Shown: positions 7,370 to 15,669, numbered from the stretch's first letter. The stretch is 22,730 nucleotides of DNA from JAUWCW01 sp030609125 [NCBI: Candidatus Rokuibacteriota bacterium] (GCA_030609125.1 JAUWCW010000003.1:1-22730); one strand, 5' to 3'. A program made the numbers and translations. Notes: generated by a model from the sequence alone, not told the origin.

Positions 7370-7543
7370 CCCGGATATTTCATGAACTTCGTTGCGAGAG
7401 CGTGGAGATTGCGTAAGATCAAGGGCTTTGTGCAGTTGAGCGGGTGAAGCTGTGCTGAAGCACAGCAAGATCGTGAGACAAGAAAAGACCTTGAGATTGC
7501 GTGATGTCCACGTTCGCAGCAGATGGCTCATGAAATTTCCGGG
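7370..7543. repeat. 174-bp imperfect palindromic element (MITE-like or structured RNA)
   Basis: The ends are inverted copies: cccggatatttcatga (7370-7385) and tcatgaaatttccggg (7528-7543), 15 of 16 matching. Further in, gcgtgga (7400s) and tccacgt (7507-7513) and the catcaagg/ccttgaga pair are also roughly complementary. The exact middle holds a perfect 8-bp hairpin, gctgtgct-ga-agcacagc (7449-7466). The motif gagattgcgt also occurs as a direct repeat in both arms (7405-7414 and 7493-7502). The element is visibly less GC-rich than its surroundings and has no convincing ORF. It fits precisely between the terminator and the Shine-Dalgarno of the next gene. Terminal repeats suggest a miniature inverted-repeat element; a folded leader RNA is the alternative. 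No clear target duplication is seen. Confidence 0.7.
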
Positions 7544-7557
7544 TTAAGGACAGGAGC

Positions 7558-8520
7558 ATGAGCACTTCGAGAATCGGGCAGAAGCTGGCCCTGGCAGGGC
7601 GGCTGGTCAAACACACCCTCCGGGGGCAGAAGCTGCGGCACCTGACGGTGGAAGTCACCAAGCGGTGCAACGCGAAGTGCTACTTCTGCGACTACTGGAA
7701 GGAGCCTCCCCAGGATGAGCTGGCCGACTACGGCCCCATCGTCCGGCACTTCAACCCCCTGGTGGTCACCCTCTCCGGAGGGGAGCCCCTGCTGCGGGAC
7801 GATCTCGGGGAGGTGGTGGCCGGCATCAGAAGGGCCGACCCCCACGTCTACCTGGGCATGGTGACCAACGCCGCCCTGCTCGACGTGGAGCGGGCCCGGG
7901 AACTTCATCGGGCGGGGCTGAACCAGCTCTCCATCTCCCTCGACTACAACGACGAAAAGCACGGCCGTGTCCGGGCCCTGCCGGGGCTCTACGGCCGCAT
8001 CACGGGTCTTCTTCCCGAGCTCCGAAAGGTGGGGTTTCACTCGGTGGGCTTCAACACCGTCATCAAGGACGACAACCTCGACTCGATCCCCGGCATCCTC
8101 GACCTTGCCGTCAGCCACGGCGTCCAGGTCGGCTTCAGCTCCTACTGCGAGCTCAAGACCGGCAACTCCAACCCCATGGTGTCCGAGGAGAACGGCTTGA
8201 AGCTGGCGGAGGTCATCTCTCTCATCAAGGAGTACAAGAGGGAGCACGCCGTCACGCGCACCTCCGACTACTACCTGGACCGGGTGGAGGAGTACTTCTC
8301 CGACAGCGAGATACCGGGCTGCCGGGCGGGACGGAGCTGGGTCCATGTCACCCCCGCGGGGGAGATCAAGCCCTGCTCCGAGCTGCCCGTGGTGGCCGGG
8401 GACTTCCGCGGCTACGCGCCGTCCGAGGCGAAGCCCGTCTCCTGCACCGCCTGCTGGTACAGCTGCCGGGGAGAGTCGCAGGCTCCGGTGACCCTGGGCA
8501 GGGTGCGGGAGCTGCTGTAG
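7558..8520 (+). CDS. Radical SAM protein with SPASM/twitch-like C-terminus
   Basis: The 320-residue protein has the radical SAM cluster motif C37-NAK-C41-YF-C44, the SAM-contacting GGEP (74-77) and an (alpha/beta) core pattern to about residue 200. The C-terminal part carries five more cysteines (C255, C273, C296, C299, C303), the last three as CTACWYSC, which would fit an auxiliary iron-sulfur cluster of a SPASM or twitch domain. No B12-binding domain is present. The reaction cannot be named. The size and layout loosely recall the hopanoid enzyme HpnH and peptide-modifying enzymes, but nothing ties it to hopanoids here. The Shine-Dalgarno aggacaggag is well placed. It opens the cluster of lipid/glycan-type genes, and the next gene starts 9 nt after its stop. 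Confidence 0.9.
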   Translation: MSTSRIGQKLALAGRLVKHTLRGQKLRHLTVEVTKRCNAKCYFCDYWKEPPQDELADYGPIVRHFNPLVVTLSGGEPLLRDDLGEVVAGIRRADPHVYLGMVTNAALLDVERARELHRAGLNQLSISLDYNDEKHGRVRALPGLYGRITGLLPELRKVGFHSVGFNTVIKDDNLDSIPGILDLAVSHGVQVGFSSYCELKTGNSNPMVSEENGLKLAEVISLIKEYKREHAVTRTSDYYLDRVEEYFSDSEIPGCRAGRSWVHVTPAGEIKPCSELPVVAGDFRGYAPSEAKPVSCTACWYSCRGESQAPVTLGRVRELL

Positions 8521-8529
8521 GTCGAGGCG

Positions 8530-10641
8530 ATGGCAGGGACCGCCGTCATACAGAGGAGGAAGGCGGGCGGGGAAGGGGAGGTCCCGGCCTTCCCGGACAT
8601 CCTCCTGGGCCTGACGCTCCTGGAGCGGGCCGTTCTCTCCCTCAGGCAAAAAGGCGTGGAGCGCATCGTCGTCGTCGGCGACAGGGACTCCCTCACCGCC
8701 GAGGCGACGGACCTGAGGCCCCGCGTGGTCGGAAAGCTCCCGGAGTTCATAGACGCCGCCGACGCGGAGAAGCTTCGGGCCGTCTTCGACGGGGACGGCG
8801 GGGATGTCATGCGGGTGAGGGAGGAGGTCGTCTGCGACGTCACCGTCACCTCGCCGGAGAGCTACCGGGAAGCGGAGCGGCGGCTCCTCGAGTCGGTCCG
8901 CAAGGAGACCGACGGCTTTATCGCCCGCACCCTGAACAGGCCCGTGTCCCTCCGCCTCTCGAAGATCTTCATCCGCCTCGGCCTGACGCCGAACCAGATC
9001 AGCGTCGGCAACCTCGCGGTCGGGCTCGTCGGCGCCTGGTTCGCCGCCGCCGGGGGATACTTCAACATCGCCCTCGGGGCGCTGCTCTTTCAGCTCTCCT
9101 CCATCGTCGACGGCAGCGACGGGGAGGTGGCGAAGCTGACCTACACCGGCTCCGAGCGCGGCTCGTGGATCGATACCCTCTGCGACGAGCTGACGTGCCT
9201 CGCCTTTTTCGTCGCCCTCCCCGTCGGCCTCTACCGGACGACGGGGGACGGGGTCTACGTCGCCCTCGTCGCCGGGACCCTGCTCTCCGGCGGCGTCCTC
9301 TACGCCCTCATGATCCGCTACGTGAGCGGCACCAAGGACCACGGGAGCATGGTCCAGATCCTCGACGACTTCCGGGAGAGCGCCCGCCTCCCGGGCCTCT
9401 TCGGCATGGTGAACCGGTTTGTCTCGTCCCTCTCCTTCGTGGTGCGGAGGGATTTTTTCGCCTTTCTCATCATGGTCCTCTGCCTTATCGGCCAGGCCCG
9501 CCTCGTGGTCTGGATCATCGGCGTCCTGGCGCCCCTCTCGGTGGTGTACTTCGCGTACTACTCGCGGAGGAAGACGAGAGGGCCTGCCGCCGCGGCGGAG
9601 ACTGAAGAGGCGGGCGGGAGCGCCGGACAGGGAAGGGCCATGGGCGGGAACGGAAAGGGCCGCTGGGACGAGCTGAAGTACAGGGCGCGCCGCCAGGTGA
9701 GCAAGGTGGTGATGCCGAACTCCCCCTCCGCCGCCTCAGTCCCGTTCGTGGAGTACCTCAAGTGGTTTCGCTTCAGCCGCTTCACCCCCGACTACCCCCT
9801 CTCCCTCGACATCCAGACCAGGAGCGGCTGCAACGCCCGCTGCGCCTTCTGCGGCGTCAACCGGGAGAAGAACCGCATCCCCGGCGCCATGAGCGACGAG
9901 CTCTTCCGCAAGATCGTCGACGAGGCCCTCACCTGGCCGAACCTGCGCCAGATCAACCCGTACCTTCTCAACGACCCCCTGGTGGACCGGCGCCTGGAGG
10001 AGCGGCTCGACTACATCATCGCCGGAAGGGGAGATCGCCGCCGCCCACTGGTGCGGATCATCACCAACGCCGGCCTCATGCGCGACGGCAGGGCCCGGCG
10101 CCTTCTCGAGACCGGGATCGACGAGATCAACATCAGCTTCAACTCCATCGTCCCCGAGGTTTACGAGCGGGCCATGCGCCCCTTGAAGTACGACCGCGTG
10201 ATGGCCAACATTCACGAGCTCATCCGGCAGCGCGACCGTCTGGGCGTGAAAAAGCCGAAGATCAGCATCTGGACCGTCCTGACCAGGGAAGTGGAGGACA
10301 ACCTCGCCGACGAGAAGGCCTACTGGAAGAAGCTCGGCGTCGGTTTCAAGGCCCGCAAGCTCGACAACCGCGCCCGCTCCGACGTGGAGGAGGCGCAGCT
10401 CGGCAGGCGCCCCATGGACCTTGTCCGGATCTGCCCCATTCCCTTCTGGCGCGCCTGGGTCATGTGGAACGGCGACATGATCCTCTGCTGCGTCGACCAG
10501 GAGCGCAGCACGGTCCTCGGCAACTGCACCGACCGGTCGATACGCGAGATATGGAACAATCCGGCGTACCGGCAGCTGCGCGAAAAGTGGCGGACGGGGC
10601 GCCTCGAAGGACTCCTCTGCGAGCACTGCAAGGGCTCCTGA
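8530..10641 (+). CDS. Fusion: degenerate nucleotidyltransferase, CDP-alcohol phosphotransferase, radical SAM
   Basis: One uninterrupted 703-codon frame. Residues 1-125 align by eye with the front (TAVIQRRKAGGEGE, then LLERAVLSLRQKGVERIVVVG) and the end (VTVTSPESYREAERRL) of a sugar-nucleotidyltransferase, but the GxGxR/PKP loop is lost and the middle is missing. Residues 126-345 are a CDP-alcohol phosphotransferase: DGFIARTLNRPVS and TPNQISV lead into D194-x2-D197-G-x2-A-K202-x8-G211-x3-D215-x3-D219, complete except Lys for the usual Arg, then several helices. The order resembles bifunctional IPCT/DIPPS of di-myo-inositol phosphate synthesis. After a Gly/Ala-rich linker (350-375) comes a radical SAM domain with C434-NAR-C438-AF-C441 and a SPASM-like tail (C635, C653, C654, C666, C697, C700). 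The active site is cytosol-facing at the inner membrane in this family. A recent gene fusion or a lost stop are both possible. Confidence 0.88.
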   Translation: MAGTAVIQRRKAGGEGEVPAFPDILLGLTLLERAVLSLRQKGVERIVVVGDRDSLTAEATDLRPRVVGKLPEFIDAADAEKLRAVFDGDGGDVMRVREEVVCDVTVTSPESYREAERRLLESVRKETDGFIARTLNRPVSLRLSKIFIRLGLTPNQISVGNLAVGLVGAWFAAAGGYFNIALGALLFQLSSIVDGSDGEVAKLTYTGSERGSWIDTLCDELTCLAFFVALPVGLYRTTGDGVYVALVAGTLLSGGVLYALMIRYVSGTKDHGSMVQILDDFRESARLPGLFGMVNRFVSSLSFVVRRDFFAFLIMVLCLIGQARLVVWIIGVLAPLSVVYFAYYSRRKTRGPAAAAETEEAGGSAGQGRAMGGNGKGRWDELKYRARRQVSKVVMPNSPSAASVPFVEYLKWFRFSRFTPDYPLSLDIQTRSGCNARCAFCGVNREKNRIPGAMSDELFRKIVDEALTWPNLRQINPYLLNDPLVDRRLEERLDYIIAGRGDRRRPLVRIITNAGLMRDGRARRLLETGIDEINISFNSIVPEVYERAMRPLKYDRVMANIHELIRQRDRLGVKKPKISIWTVLTREVEDNLADEKAYWKKLGVGFKARKLDNRARSDVEEAQLGRRPMDLVRICPIPFWRAWVMWNGDMILCCVDQERSTVLGNCTDRSIREIWNNPAYRQLREKWRTGRLEGLLCEHCKGS

Positions 10642-10644
10642 TCC

Positions 10645-12141
10645 ATGCCGGCCCGGTCTGTCCGCAGCTCAGGCGTAGCCGCCAAGGCGGGGGTCATCGT
10701 CTTCAGCAAGGCCTTCGCCCACCTCTCGAGAATTCTCGCCATCGTCGTCCTGGCCCGCATACTCGCCAAGGCCGACTTCGGGGCGCTCAGCTTCGTCCTC
10801 CTCACCTACATCGCCGTATCGGGCCTCGCCCAGATCGGGCTCCCCGAGAGCGTCTACTTCTTCTTTGAAAAGCTCCCTCGCGGCTCGCGGGGGCGTTTCG
10901 TCCTGCTCGTGGCGCGGCTGCTCTTTCTCCTCGGCCTGGGCTCCTCGGTTGTCCTCATCGGCATAGCCCTCGTCGCCGACCGCCGGGGGCACGACGTGCT
11001 GCACCTTTTCGTTCCCCTCACGCTCCTGCCGCTGCTGGAGCTTCCCACCTTTCCCGTGACCCACGTGCTCATCGCCACCGACCGGGCGCGCGAGGCGGCG
11101 TGGCTGAACATCATGTTCAGCAGCGCCCTGGTGGCGGGGCTGGCGGCGCCGGTCCTGCTGGGACAGCCCCTCGTGACGGTCTCCTGGGGCCTCGTCGCCT
11201 ACGGGGCGTTTCGCCTCGCCGTCTGCACCGCCGTCTTCCTGCGGCACTTCGGCCGCGCCATGGAGGCGCTTCCGGCGGGCACGATGAGGAGCGTTTTCGA
11301 CTATTCCCTTCCCCTCGGCTTCGCCCAGTTCGTCTGGAAGCTCAACCAGGTGGTGGACAAGTACGTGGTCATGTACTTCCTTCCCATGGCGGCCTTCGCC
11401 GAGTACAGCGTCGGCTCCTGGGAGATCCCCCTGGTGCCCATGGTCGCCAACGCCGTGGCGGCGGTGATGATGCCCCAGTTCGTCTCGGCCTACCTCGACG
11501 GGCGCCGAAAGGATCTTCTCTCGGCCTGGACCGAAGCCATCGAGAAGGTCTCCGTCATCGTTCTGCCCCTGGTGGTCCTCTTCCTCGTCATCGCCAGGGA
11601 CCTCATTGTCCTTCTCTTCACGGAGAAGTACCTCAACGCGGTGCTCCCTTTCCAGATCTACACCCTCATCCTCCTGCAGCGGGTGACCGCCTACGACGCG
11701 GTCCTCAAGGCCATCGACCGGACCCGGGTCGTCACGCTCTGGGCGCTCTTCACCATCGCCGTCAACCTCGTGCTGTGCGTCCCCCTCGTCCTCTGGATCG
11801 GCATGGCGGGGGCCGCCCTCTCCACCCTCATCGCCAACGCCGTCACCTGGGTGTACGTCCTCGTCAAGATCGGCCACGGGCTGGATGTGAAACTGAAAGA
11901 GGTGTTCCCGTACCGGTTCTACGGCCGCGTCCTGGCCGCCGCGCTTCTGGCCGCCGCCGCCCCCGTCTTCCTCGGCGTCGTGACGGACTTTTCCGCCGGC
12001 GCGGCGCTGGCGTGGAAGACGGTGGTCTACGCCGCCGCCTTCGCCTTCGTCTCCGCAAGGATGGGTGTGTGCGGGCGGGAAGAGTGGGACTTCGTCCTCG
12101 GCGCCGTCAGGCTGAGGAGAAAGCGGCCCGGCGATGAATAG
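10645..12141 (+). CDS. Polysaccharide/lipid-linked-glycan flippase (MOP superfamily, Wzx-like)
   Basis: The 498-residue protein has about 12-14 hydrophobic helices and the opening pattern of the polysaccharide transporter branch of the MOP superfamily: AKAGVIVFSKAFAHLSRIL followed by VVLARILAKADFGALSFV and GLPESVYFF. The middle contains DYSLPLGFAQFVWKLNQVVDKYVVMYFL (shown in part), also typical. Such proteins flip lipid-linked glycans or glycolipids from the cytoplasmic to the periplasmic leaflet. It starts 3 nt after the fusion gene, with aaggg 10 nt before the ATG, and overlaps the glycosyltransferase start by 8 nt, so it belongs to the same transcript. Its presence argues that the pathway product is membrane-anchored and exported, rather than a soluble solute. 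The substrate cannot be predicted from sequence. Confidence 0.9.
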   Translation: MPARSVRSSGVAAKAGVIVFSKAFAHLSRILAIVVLARILAKADFGALSFVLLTYIAVSGLAQIGLPESVYFFFEKLPRGSRGRFVLLVARLLFLLGLGSSVVLIGIALVADRRGHDVLHLFVPLTLLPLLELPTFPVTHVLIATDRAREAAWLNIMFSSALVAGLAAPVLLGQPLVTVSWGLVAYGAFRLAVCTAVFLRHFGRAMEALPAGTMRSVFDYSLPLGFAQFVWKLNQVVDKYVVMYFLPMAAFAEYSVGSWEIPLVPMVANAVAAVMMPQFVSAYLDGRRKDLLSAWTEAIEKVSVIVLPLVVLFLVIARDLIVLLFTEKYLNAVLPFQIYTLILLQRVTAYDAVLKAIDRTRVVTLWALFTIAVNLVLCVPLVLWIGMAGAALSTLIANAVTWVYVLVKIGHGLDVKLKEVFPYRFYGRVLAAALLAAAAPVFLGVVTDFSAGAALAWKTVVYAAAFAFVSARMGVCGREEWDFVLGAVRLRRKRPGDE

Positions 12142-13294
12142 AGCGGGCAGGGTGAGGCTCCTCATCGGGACGGAGTACCTCAACGAGGGCGGGGTGGGCC
12201 GGCAGATCCACTACCTTGTAAACCACCTCGACCCGGAGCGCTTCGAGCTGCACCTGGCGGTCCTGCGGGGCCGGGACCTGTTCTTCACCGACCTCTTCGA
12301 GAGCGACAGGGTCGAGGCCCGCCTCCTGAACCGGGGAAGGGGGGTCGGGCCGCGCAGCTGGGTGGAGATGGCCGGGCTCTTCCGCTCCCTCGAGCCCGAC
12401 ATCGTCCACCTCTTCGGCGGCAAGGCGAACCACATCGGCGGGCTCGCCAGCCTCTTCGCCCGGCTTCCGGTCCTCATCTTCTCCGTCAGGAGCGCCACGG
12501 GCAGCCGGGTGAACGACGTGGTGTACCGCCTGCTGCGATCGAGGCAGAGCCTCACCATCGTCAACTCCGAGGGGACGCGCCGGGAGCTGGTGGAGCGCTC
12601 CGGCTACCGTCCGGAAGAGGTGGAAGTCCAGCACAACTTCCTCGACACCGGCCTCTTCCGCCCCCTGGAGGAAAAGGATAGGGAGGCGGCCCGCCGCCGC
12701 TTCGGCATCGGCGAGGGCAGGCGCTGCTTTGCCTCCATCGGGAGGATTGCGCCCCAGAAGAACCAGCTGGCCGCCCTGGAGGCGCTGCGCCGCCTCAAGG
12801 ACGGCGGCCGGCTCGCGGAGGACGTGGACTTTCTCTTCGTCGGCAGGGAGTACGATGCGGGCTACGCGCGCAGGGTCCGGGAGCGGTGCGGCGCCCTCGG
12901 GCTCGACGGCCTCTGCCGCTTTCACGATCCCGTCCGGGACGTCGTCCCCCTCTACAACGCGCTGGACGGGATCTTTCAGCCCTCCACCTACGAGGGCCTC
13001 TCGAACGTCGTCATCGAGGCCCAGGCCTGCGGCACGCCGGTGGCCCTCTCCACTGAAGGCGACAACGACGGGCTCGTCGAGGGGGGGAAGACGGGCATCT
13101 CCTTTTCGGCGGCCGACACGGGGGACGCCGCCCGCGCCCTGGGGGAGCTGATCGCGCTGGGAAAAGACCGGGAGAGAAGAGAAGAGGTCACGCGCCGCGC
13201 CCGCGCGGGGGTGGTGCGGAGGTTCTCCCTGGAGGGGCAGATCGCGAAGCTCCAGGAAACCTACGAGCGGCTCCTTCGGGAACGCCGCGCGTGA
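12134..13294 (+). CDS. GT4-family glycosyltransferase (GT-B fold)
   Basis: The 386-residue protein begins with a Rossmann half containing the acceptor-side glycine loop (NEGGVGRQIHYL, 17-28) and PDIVHLFGG (88-96). The donor-binding half shows IGRIAPQKNQ (202-211) and the E-x7-E motif E287-GLSNVVI-E295, followed by ACGTPVALS. This is the GT4 pattern: retaining transfer of a sugar from a nucleotide sugar to an acceptor, usually on the cytoplasmic side of the membrane. Relatives build capsule, lipopolysaccharide or glycolipid headgroups. Donor and acceptor are unknown. The ATG at 12134 lies inside the end of the flippase gene (8-nt overlap), indicating translational coupling. Given the cluster, the likely acceptor is the phospho-polyol lipid made by the neighbouring enzymes (inference). 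Confidence 0.92.
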   Translation: MNRAGRVRLLIGTEYLNEGGVGRQIHYLVNHLDPERFELHLAVLRGRDLFFTDLFESDRVEARLLNRGRGVGPRSWVEMAGLFRSLEPDIVHLFGGKANHIGGLASLFARLPVLIFSVRSATGSRVNDVVYRLLRSRQSLTIVNSEGTRRELVERSGYRPEEVEVQHNFLDTGLFRPLEEKDREAARRRFGIGEGRRCFASIGRIAPQKNQLAALEALRRLKDGGRLAEDVDFLFVGREYDAGYARRVRERCGALGLDGLCRFHDPVRDVVPLYNALDGIFQPSTYEGLSNVVIEAQACGTPVALSTEGDNDGLVEGGKTGISFSAADTGDAARALGELIALGKDRERREEVTRRARAGVVRRFSLEGQIAKLQETYERLLRERRA

Positions 13295-13309
13295 GCGCCC
13301 CGGCCGCTG

Positions 13310-13318
13310 TGCTATAGT
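13310..13318 (+). promoter_or_regulatory. Candidate extended -10 promoter inside the cluster
   Basis: TGCTATAGT has the extended -10 form TG-n-TATAGT (hexamer 13313-13318). It stands in the 75-nt gap between the GT4 gene and the second CDP-alcohol phosphotransferase. No good -35 is visible, as is common for extended -10 sites. Confidence 0.4.
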
Positions 13319-13369
13319 GTTGCCCTTTTGCCGCCGGCCCGAATAGAGACCAGGAGCAAAGGAGCGCGC

Positions 13370-14362
13370 GTGGGCACATTCATCGAAGACTACCGCAGGA
13401 TGGCGAAGCCGAGGGCCATCGAGGAGGTGGGGGACACCTACCTCATCCGGCCCCTGGGCTATCTCTTCGTTCAGCTCTTCCGCCACACCCCCGTGACGCC
13501 GACGATGGTCTCCTTTCTCTCCGTCGCGGCCGCCTGGTGGACGGCGTGGCTCTACTACCGCTCCAACAGCGTCGGGGGCGACGCCGTTGCTGCCGTCGCC
13601 GCGGCCTTTCTCTTTCTCCTGCACTCCGCCCTGGACAGCGCCGACGGACAGCTGGCGCGGGTGACGGGGCGCACCTCCGAGATGGGCCGGCTTATCGACG
13701 GCTTCTGCGACAGCCTCTCTTTTCTCGGGATCTACGTCGCCATCGTCCTCAGCTGCTGGAAGAGGATCGGCGACCACCAGCTTCTCATCGCCGCCCTCGC
13801 CGCCGCGGCGGTCTGGACGCACTCCCTGCAGAGCTCCCTCACCGAGTTTCAGCGAACCCTCTACATCTACGCCGTTCACGGCAAGCGGGACATCGTCGAT
13901 TCCAACCCGCTCCGGGTGGAGCAGGCGGCGGCGAGGGAGGGGACCTTTTTCGCCCGCCTCCTTCACACCCTGCACATCCAGTACTACCGCCAGCAGAGAG
14001 CGGTCCTCGCCACCACGGCGAGGCTGGAGAGTTTCGTCATCGACTGGATCGGGAAGAACCCGGGAAGAGAAAAAGAACTGGCCCGGATCTATGAGCGCAG
14101 CCAGCGCCCGTCTCTGAAGGGATGGTCCCTGCTGGCTCCCAACTCACACAAGATCGGCATCATCCTGTCCGCGTTTCTGCCGGTCTGGACCGGCTCCTTC
14201 TGGGGGCTGCTCGGTATGGGCTGGTACCTCATCTACGATCTCTCTCTCAATCTCGCCATGCTGTGGCTTGTCCGGCGCCAGGCGGGGACCAACAGGCGCA
14301 CCATCGAAGAGATCGGCCTGCTGGCAGAGGGGTCAGTGCCTGACCCCGGTTCCTCGGGATGA
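13370..14362 (+). CDS. CDP-alcohol phosphatidyltransferase family membrane enzyme
   Basis: The GTG at 13370 has aaaggag 5 nt upstream and gives 330 residues; an in-frame TTG at 13328 lacks such a site. The full family motif is present: D89-x2-D92-G93-x2-A96-R97-x8-G106-x3-D110-x3-D114, within several membrane helices and preceded by TPVTPTMVSFLS. The enzymes move a phospho-alcohol between CMP and another alcohol, with the active site at the cytosolic face of the inner membrane. It is longer than housekeeping PgsA or PssA (about 180-250), with a charged insert (about 165-250) before the last helices, so a special role is likely. The last 12 residues (EGSVPDPGSSG) are encoded by a palindromic repeat, so the natural C-terminus may have been replaced. 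Substrates unknown; an inositol-like polyol is suggested by neighbours. Confidence 0.9.
   Translation: MGTFIEDYRRMAKPRAIEEVGDTYLIRPLGYLFVQLFRHTPVTPTMVSFLSVAAAWWTAWLYYRSNSVGGDAVAAVAAAFLFLLHSALDSADGQLARVTGRTSEMGRLIDGFCDSLSFLGIYVAIVLSCWKRIGDHQLLIAALAAAAVWTHSLQSSLTEFQRTLYIYAVHGKRDIVDSNPLRVEQAAAREGTFFARLLHTLHIQYYRQQRAVLATTARLESFVIDWIGKNPGREKELARIYERSQRPSLKGWSLLAPNSHKIGIILSAFLPVWTGSFWGLLGMGWYLIYDLSLNLAMLWLVRRQAGTNRRTIEEIGLLAEGSVPDPGSSG
14329..14347. repeat. REP-like palindrome within a gene end
   Basis: ggggtca-gtgcc-tgacccc is a perfect 7-bp stem with a 5-nt loop. It lies in the last codons of the CDP-alcohol phosphotransferase gene and is followed by ctcgggatgacag (14353-14365), shared with 1466-1478. 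A related gtcaggcac stands at 16451-16459, next to the kinase remnant. It resembles short dispersed extragenic palindromes. Confidence 0.55.
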
Positions 14363-14387
14363 CAGGGCGATGGCGCTTGTGTAGTAT
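14359..14387 (+). promoter_or_regulatory. Candidate promoter giving a leaderless mRNA for the third radical SAM gene
   Basis: ATGACA (14359-14364, 5 of 6 to the -35 consensus) and TAGTAT (14382-14387) are 17 nt apart. The expected transcription start falls at about 14394-14397, the ATG itself. No Shine-Dalgarno precedes that ATG. The -35 lies inside the repeat that also supplies the upstream gene's stop codon. Confidence 0.5.
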
Positions 14388-14396
14388 CATCACCCC

Positions 14397-15656
14397 ATGT
14401 CAAAGACCATTTCCCATAACGACTGCTACCGGCTCCCCTGGAGCTTGACGGACAACATCATCTCCTGGCTGGAGCCGACGACGAAGTGCAACCTGCGCTG
14501 CGAGGGGTGCTACCGCAAGGACACGGCGAGCCACAAGAGCCTGGACGAGGTGCGCGCCGACCTGGAGGTCTTCCGCCGGCTGCGCAAGAGCGACTGCATC
14601 AGCATCGCCGGCGGAGAGCCGCTGGTGCACCCCGAGATCGTCGAGATCGTCCGCATGGTCAGGGAGATGGGGTGGAAGCCCATCGTCAACAGCAACGGCG
14701 TGGCCCTCGACGAGCCCCTGCTGAAGGAGCTGAAGAAGGCCGGCGTCTACGGCTTCACCTTCCACATCGACACCAGCCAGAAGCGGCCCCGCGTGAAGGC
14801 GACGACCGAGACGGAGCTCAACGAGGTCCGCCTCCACTACGCCCGGATGCTCGCCGACGCGGGCGGCATCGCCTGCTCGTTCAACGCGACGATCACCGAC
14901 AAGACCCTGAGCGAGGTTCCCGCCATGGTGAAGTGGGCGGGCAGGCACGCCGATATCGTTCAAACCATGGTCTTTATCCTCTTCCGCTCCCCCGTCCTCA
15001 CCGGGGAGTTTGAATTCTTCGCCGGCGGCAGGGAGGTCAGCTTCGGCGACACCTACAAGGATTCCGACTGGGGCGGGGCGTCGAAGCTGCACGCCCCGGA
15101 CGTGGTGGAGGCGATCCGCTCCGCCGACCCCCTCTACGAGCCGGCGGCGTACCTGAACGGCACGGCCAACCCCGAATCGTTCAAGTGGCTCGTGGCCAAC
15201 CGCATCGTGCAGGGCGGGGAAACGGTGGGGTACGTCTCCCCCCGCTTCATGGAGATCGCCCAGACACTCAACCACATGCTGCACGGACGGTACCTCTCCT
15301 ACACCTCGCCGAAGGTCTGCCGGCGCGGCAAGAGCGTCTCCTTCCTCACGGGCCTCTTCGACGGAAGGATGCGGCGCATTTTTCTGCGCCTTCTGGGAAG
15401 GATGCTGACAAACCCCGCCAACCTCCTGCGCCCCGCCCACATCCAGACCTTCATGATCATCCAGCCCGTCAACATCGAGGAAGACGGGCGGCAGGACATG
15501 TGCGACGCCTGCCCGGACGTGACCGTCCACGACGGCAAGCTGGTCTGGAGCTGCCGCCTGGAGGAGCTGAACGAGTTCGGGACCATGGTCAGCGCCGTCC
15601 CCAACGCGAAGGCGTCCGCGGCGCCGGTTCCGGAGAAAACCGGCGTCAGCCGGTAG
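14397..15656 (+). CDS. Radical SAM protein with extra C-terminal cysteine group
   Basis: The 419-residue protein carries C31-NLR-C35-EG-C38 in [15 protein letters not shown], then GGEP (72-75) and NSNG (98-101), all radical SAM core motifs. The core ends near residue 200. A longer C-terminal region follows, with C308 and a distinct group C369-DA-C372 and C386 (MCDACPD...WSCRLEE) that may hold an auxiliary cluster. No B12 domain is present. A basic hydrophobic stretch ([15 protein letters not shown], 323-337) could lie on a membrane surface. I do not recognise a characterised enzyme. Lipid-acting radical SAM families (such as tetraether synthase Tes) are worth comparing, but the match is only general. 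It has no Shine-Dalgarno and probably its own promoter, and it lies 13 nt before the nucleotidyltransferase gene. Confidence 0.88.
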   Translation: MSKTISHNDCYRLPWSLTDNIISWLEPTTKCNLRCEGCYRKDTASHKSLDEVRADLEVFRRLRKSDCISIAGGEPLVHPEIVEIVRMVREMGWKPIVNSNGVALDEPLLKELKKAGVYGFTFHIDTSQKRPRVKATTETELNEVRLHYARMLADAGGIACSFNATITDKTLSEVPAMVKWAGRHADIVQTMVFILFRSPVLTGEFEFFAGGREVSFGDTYKDSDWGGASKLHAPDVVEAIRSADPLYEPAAYLNGTANPESFKWLVANRIVQGGETVGYVSPRFMEIAQTLNHMLHGRYLSYTSPKVCRRGKSVSFLTGLFDGRMRRIFLRLLGRMLTNPANLLRPAHIQTFMIIQPVNIEEDGRQDMCDACPDVTVHDGKLVWSCRLEELNEFGTMVSAVPNAKASAAPVPEKTGVSR

Positions 15657-15669
15657 GCCCCCTCTCTCC

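Noticed and set aside
7346-7531. Small minus-strand ORF inside the palindromic element
   Set aside because: It has no ribosome binding site or family motif, and the DNA symmetry explains the sequence better.
14329-14347. Palindrome as intrinsic terminator
   Set aside because: No T-run follows and the sequence lies within the coding frame, so a REP-like element fits better.
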